A DNA stretch of 8,071 bases from an uncultured Collinsella sp. (GTDB lineage Bacteria; Actinomycetota; Coriobacteriia; Coriobacteriales; Coriobacteriaceae): positions 1 to 8,071 of the forward strand of contig CABUGI010000085.1 in NCBI GenBank assembly GCA_902491055.1. Reading direction: 5' to 3'. The position numbers and the translations under genes are program-made. Shown in pieces: positions 5,882 through 8,071 of this stretch; the stretch's first letter is position 1; every line of letters starts with the position of its first letter. The notes under the pieces were generated by a model. That model was not told where the DNA came from. It worked only from the letters and a program-made list of their open reading frames with translations, and did not search any database.

Positions 5882-5924
5882 AAAAGCCCGCTGGCAGACT
5901 GATTGAACTGCCAGCGGGCTTTTT
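5882..5924. terminator. Strong bidirectional terminator between convergent genes
   Basis: A perfect 16-bp stem (5882-5897 with 5908-5923, core GCCCGCTGGCAG) surrounds a 10-nt loop. It ends in TTTTT on the plus strand and, through its AAAA, gives a T-run on the minus strand. It sits 33 bases after the membrane-protein stop codon and 24 bases after the MoaE-like stop codon, so it should stop transcription from both sides. Confidence 0.93.
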
Positions 5925-5947
5925 GTTGTCGAGTGCTGCTGCCGGCC

Positions 5948-6364
5948 TTACGCCTCGCGCTCGATCTCGCTCACACACTCATTTTTGATGGTACCGACGA
6001 GCGCCTGCAGCGCATCGACCACATGCGGGCGAATGTCTCCGCCAATGAGCACGAGCATGATGTCGTCGCCCACGGTAAGCTCGCCACTCGCCAGCCACAC
6101 GCGCACATAGCCGATACCCGGCATCGCGCGCGTTGCCTCGATAGCAGCCTGCACCTTTTCGGCATCGAAGCCAAACACCATGCCGCCCACCTTATGTCCA
6201 GGCGCCACACCATCTGTCTCGACCCCACGCACCTCGGACTTAGGCGTCGCGCGCACCACGCCGTTATGCGTCAGATACATACCGCACGCAGATGCCGACG
6301 AATCGGTCTTGGCTTCGCGCAGCCAAGCATCAACCGAAGGCATCGATTTGCCACTTTCAAGCAT
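5948..6364 (-). CDS. MoaE-like protein (molybdopterin synthase large-subunit family), divergent
   Basis: The 138-aa protein resembles MoaE, which with MoaD puts sulfur into precursor Z to make molybdopterin. Recognisable features are the N-terminal SVDAWL, YLTHNGVVR (30-38; compare FTGKVR in E. coli MoaE), VRVWLASGELTVGDDIMLVLIGG (87-109) and the C-terminal helix DALQALVGTIKNE (117-129). Lys127 lines up with E. coli Lys119, but the second active-site lysine (Lys126) has no counterpart: the usual PxWK region reads CVSEIERE here. Whether it is an active synthase is therefore open. Two ATGs lie in tandem. AAGGAG is only 2 nt from the first (6367) and 5 nt from the second, so I chose 6364. No moaD or other cofactor gene is nearby. 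It is last in the purE-sortase-moaE-like run. Confidence 0.75.
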   Translation of the reverse strand: MLESGKSMPSVDAWLREAKTDSSASACGMYLTHNGVVRATPKSEVRGVETDGVAPGHKVGGMVFGFDAEKVQAAIEATRAMPGIGYVRVWLASGELTVGDDIMLVLIGGDIRPHVVDALQALVGTIKNECVSEIEREA

Positions 6365-6369
6365 CATTT

Positions 6370-6375
6370 CTCCTT
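6370..6375 (-). promoter_or_regulatory. Ribosome-binding site deciding between tandem ATGs
   Basis: AAGGAG on the minus strand is separated by 2 nt from the ATG at 6367 and by 5 nt from the ATG at 6364. The second spacing is workable and the first is too short, so the MoaE-like protein probably starts at Met2. Confidence 0.6.
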
Positions 6376-6387
6376 TTTACTGTCGTC

Positions 6388-6424
6388 GAGTAGCTCATTT
6401 GGGACGGGGCTCTTTTAGCTACTC
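6388..6424 (-). repeat. 8-bp inverted repeat between the sortase and MoaE-like genes
   Basis: GAGTAGCT (6388-6395) and AGCTACTC (6417-6424) are perfect inverted copies separated by 21 nt, filling most of the 66-nt gap. No T-run follows on either strand, so it is not an intrinsic terminator. It could be an mRNA structure or an operator; no clear promoter was seen in the gap. Confidence 0.5.
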
Positions 6425-6433
6425 TCGAACCAC

Positions 6434-7432
6434 TTATTCCTCGACCGGCGTGAGCACCATGACTGCGCGCGTATTGCTAAATGACAGCGAGCGGCAGGTC
6501 ACAAGCGTTACGACCTTGGTTGCCGAAGCGGCACGATCGGTGGCATCACTCGCCACGGCAGAGGCACCGTCGAGCATCTCGGACAGGTAATTCTTCAGTC
6601 CGTCATCGCCCTCAAAGTTGGGCGTGCGCGCCTTGGCATACGTGTCCTCGACCACCTTGGTCGCCAGCGGGCGCAACTTATACGTCGCATCGCGCGTGAT
6701 GTAGTACACGTATTCCATGCTGTCGAACGTCGCTTGATCGGTCGTATCCGAAATCACGTTGAACATCGAACCGTCATTCATATGATGACCGTAAATCGTG
6801 GTCTGCTGATCCACCATGCCCGGCGCGGTGTCGTCGCTATCCAAGAAGATGGCTCCCGAGGCATTGGCCGTACCGTCAAACAGCGTGTTGAGGTACTTGG
6901 AGTTGTTGTTGGTTTGCACCACGGGGTAGTTGATGTTAGTGCCGGGCGTGTAAATCCAACCAACAACCTCGGGATTTGTCTGGGCAAGCGCGTTGAAGTC
7001 GATAATCGGCACGCCGCTGGCGTCCTTGTCGCTCACATATTGCTTTTCGATCTTTTGATACGACTCGCTCGCCTGCTTGTAGCCAATCTGCGCGTTGATA
7101 AAGATGGCGGCCGCGGCAACGATCAGGCCAATGCCGATGATGATGAGCAGAATGGGAATGACGGAGCGGCGCTTTTTGCGCGGCGGCTCGGTATAGCTCG
7201 ATGGCGCGGTATGCGCCGAAGAGCGAGGTGACTTCTTGGCCGTACTGTATGACGAAGGGCGATATGCAGCCGGCGTATCCTGACGGCGATGCTTCGCCGG
7301 CGTCACGGGACGCGGCGCGCGCGGCTGCTGAGGAGAGGATGTCCGACCCTGCTGCGGCGCGCGGGCTGCTCCCAACTTGGCTGAATCGGGAATCCGAGAA
7401 GCCGAAAAACGCTTTCCCTGATAGTCGGACAT
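6434..7432 (-). CDS. srtB: Class B sortase
   Basis: Sortases are membrane-anchored cysteine transpeptidases that join surface proteins to the cell wall or build pili. The 332-aa protein has a single membrane span (about 91-113) preceded by the basic patch RKKRR, which places the catalytic domain outside. The predicted catalytic residues are His216 (TIYGHHMNDGS), Cys313 (TLVTC) and Arg322 (SNTRAVM). The spacing and the long helix region before the cysteine fit class B. The first 85 or so residues form an unusually long, Pro/Ser/Arg-rich, probably disordered cytoplasmic tail. The ATG follows AAGGAG at 4-nt spacing, 36 nt after purE with no terminator between, so it is likely co-transcribed with purE. 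No protein with a sorting signal is in the window, so its substrate is unknown. The symbol names the class, not a proven orthologue. Confidence 0.92.
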   Translation of the reverse strand: MSDYQGKRFSASRIPDSAKLGAARAPQQGRTSSPQQPRAPRPVTPAKHRRQDTPAAYRPSSYSTAKKSPRSSAHTAPSSYTEPPRKKRRSVIPILLIIIGIGLIVAAAAIFINAQIGYKQASESYQKIEKQYVSDKDASGVPIIDFNALAQTNPEVVGWIYTPGTNINYPVVQTNNNSKYLNTLFDGTANASGAIFLDSDDTAPGMVDQQTTIYGHHMNDGSMFNVISDTTDQATFDSMEYVYYITRDATYKLRPLATKVVEDTYAKARTPNFEGDDGLKNYLSEMLDGASAVASDATDRAASATKVVTLVTCRSLSFSNTRAVMVLTPVEE

Positions 7433-7468
7433 GGCTCTCCTTATGCTGCAAATGGACTGGCAGAGCGC

Positions 7469-7933
7469 TTAGGCGTCAGCCATCTCCTGCTTCATCTTCT
7501 CGATAACCTTGCGGTACTCGGGATCGCAGGCGCCCAGGATCTGCGTGGCGTAGATGGCAGCGTTCTTGGCACCGTTGATAGCCACACAGGCAACGGGCAC
7601 GCCCGAAGGCATCTGCACCATCGACAGCAGCGAGTCCATACCACCCAGATCGCTCGTCTTCATAGGCACGCCGATAACCGGCAGCGGCGTAAACGCAGCC
7701 ACGACACCGCCCAGGTGAGCAGCCTTGCCGGCAGCAGCGATAATCACCTTGATGCCGCGGTCGGCAGCAGTCGAGGCCCACTCATGGACCTTCGCCGGCG
7801 TGCGGTGCGCGCTCGCAATCACGAGCTCATAGGGCACGCCCAGTGCCTCGAGCTCGGCGGTGCAACCTTCCATAACGCCCAGATCGGACTTGGAGCCCAT
7901 GATGATCCCGACAACCGGCTTCTGATCTGCCAT
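7469..7933 (-). CDS. purE: N5-carboxyaminoimidazole ribonucleotide mutase (PurE, class I)
   Basis: PurE class I moves the carboxylate of N5-CAIR to give CAIR, working after PurK in bacterial purine synthesis. The 154-aa length is typical. The motifs are MGSKSD (12-17, nucleotide binding), SAHRTP (41-46) with the conserved catalytic His43, AAGKAAHLGGVVAAFTPLPV (67-86) and LSMVQMPSGVPVA (103-115). SAHRTP rather than SAHKTA argues for class I. The ATG at 7933 lies 9 nt from a perfect AGGAGG; a TTG two codons upstream (7939) is only 3 nt from it and less likely. It stands apart from purF-purM-purN and heads a run with the sortase and MoaE-like genes. No purK is in the window. Confidence 0.97.
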   Translation of the reverse strand: MADQKPVVGIIMGSKSDLGVMEGCTAELEALGVPYELVIASAHRTPAKVHEWASTAADRGIKVIIAAAGKAAHLGGVVAAFTPLPVIGVPMKTSDLGGMDSLLSMVQMPSGVPVACVAINGAKNAAIYATQILGACDPEYRKVIEKMKQEMADA

Positions 7934-7942
7934 AAACAAAGA

Positions 7943-7948
7943 CCTCCT
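7943..7948 (-). promoter_or_regulatory. Strong ribosome-binding site of purE
   Basis: AGGAGG on the minus strand lies 9 nt from the ATG at 7933 and 3 nt from an in-frame TTG at 7939, which favours the ATG start. Confidence 0.8.
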
Positions 7949-7962
7949 GTTGAGAGCGGTGA

Positions 7963-7977
7963 CGCGGCGAATCCGCG
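7963..7977 (-). repeat. Small hairpin in the purE leader
   Basis: CGCGG (7963-7967) and CCGCG (7973-7977) form a 5-bp stem with a 5-nt loop in the purE leader, 14 nt upstream of the AGGAGG. It is too small to call a riboswitch, and it lacks the conserved core of the purine riboswitch. Confidence 0.35.
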
Positions 7978-7984
7978 ACCCTTA

Positions 7985-8002
7985 ACTACTGAGAGTAGTA
8001 TA
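7985..8002 (-). promoter_or_regulatory. Promoter and possible operator of purE
   Basis: TATACT (7997-8002, minus strand) matches five of six -10 consensus bases. The -35 position 17 bp upstream (GAGACC, 8020-8025) is weak. The palindrome ACTACT-GAG-AGTAGT (7985-7999) overlaps the -10 box and the expected start of transcription, where a repressor could block initiation. The leader would be about 55 nt. The remaining sequence to 8071 shows no gene or RNA that I recognise. Confidence 0.5.
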
Positions 8003-8071
8003 GCTGCTCCCGTCCCTGCGGTCTCTGTGGCGCTTCGCGGGCGGGCCAGGCTCTATCTTCACTCCGGTTGC

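Noticed and set aside
7940..7996. A purine riboswitch in the purE leader
   Set aside because: Only a 5-bp hairpin is present; the conserved junction core is absent.
8003..8071. A possible RNA gene end or coding edge at the right boundary
   Set aside because: No tRNA or rRNA signature and no open frame with recognisable protein sequence; it is too short to judge.

Overview
The window looks like ordinary chromosomal DNA from a GC-rich (roughly 60% by eye) Gram-positive-type anaerobe. The best guess is an actinobacterium of the class Coriobacteriia, Collinsella-like. This is inference, resting on the mix of a [4Fe-4S]-type PurF with propeptide, a class B sortase, a galactitol-type PTS EIIA, an atypical short MoaE-like protein, a CmpB-type membrane protein and several intergenic palindromes. 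No transposase, phage gene, CRISPR array, tRNA or rRNA was seen.

Layout, left to right. (1) 86-550, minus: a solitary PTS EIIA gene. (2) 551-703: a short gap with a 56-bp imperfect palindrome (569-624), a candidate promoter and the purN terminator. (3) 704-4324, minus: the purine block purF-purM-purN. purM and purN overlap. purF and purM are separated by 155 bp rich in inverted repeats. (4) 4325-4618: a divergent intergenic region with a clear purF -10 box. (5) 4619-5848, plus: a 409-aa multi-spanning membrane protein with a C-terminal CmpB-type (PF06541-like) domain. (6) 5882-5924: a strong bidirectional terminator between convergent genes. (7) 5948-7933, minus: purE, a class B sortase and a MoaE-like protein, all same-strand and closely spaced, read from a promoter near 7997-8002.

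How the genes fit together. Four proteins belong to de novo IMP synthesis. PurF makes phosphoribosylamine, PurN formylates GAR, PurM closes the imidazole ring to AIR, and PurE handles the carboxylation of AIR with PurK, which is not in this window. The two purine loci are separate transcription units, with the membrane protein, MoaE-like and sortase genes between them. I see no functional link between purE and the sortase and MoaE-like genes beyond probable co-transcription.

I found no convincing new multi-gene system. The points most worth a second look are the 56-bp palindrome upstream of the EIIA gene, the repeat-rich purF-purM gap with an inverted repeat overlapping the purF stop codon, the MoaE-like protein lacking one of the two usual C-terminal active-site lysines, a ~33-residue insertion in PurF, and the long basic cytoplasmic tail of the sortase.
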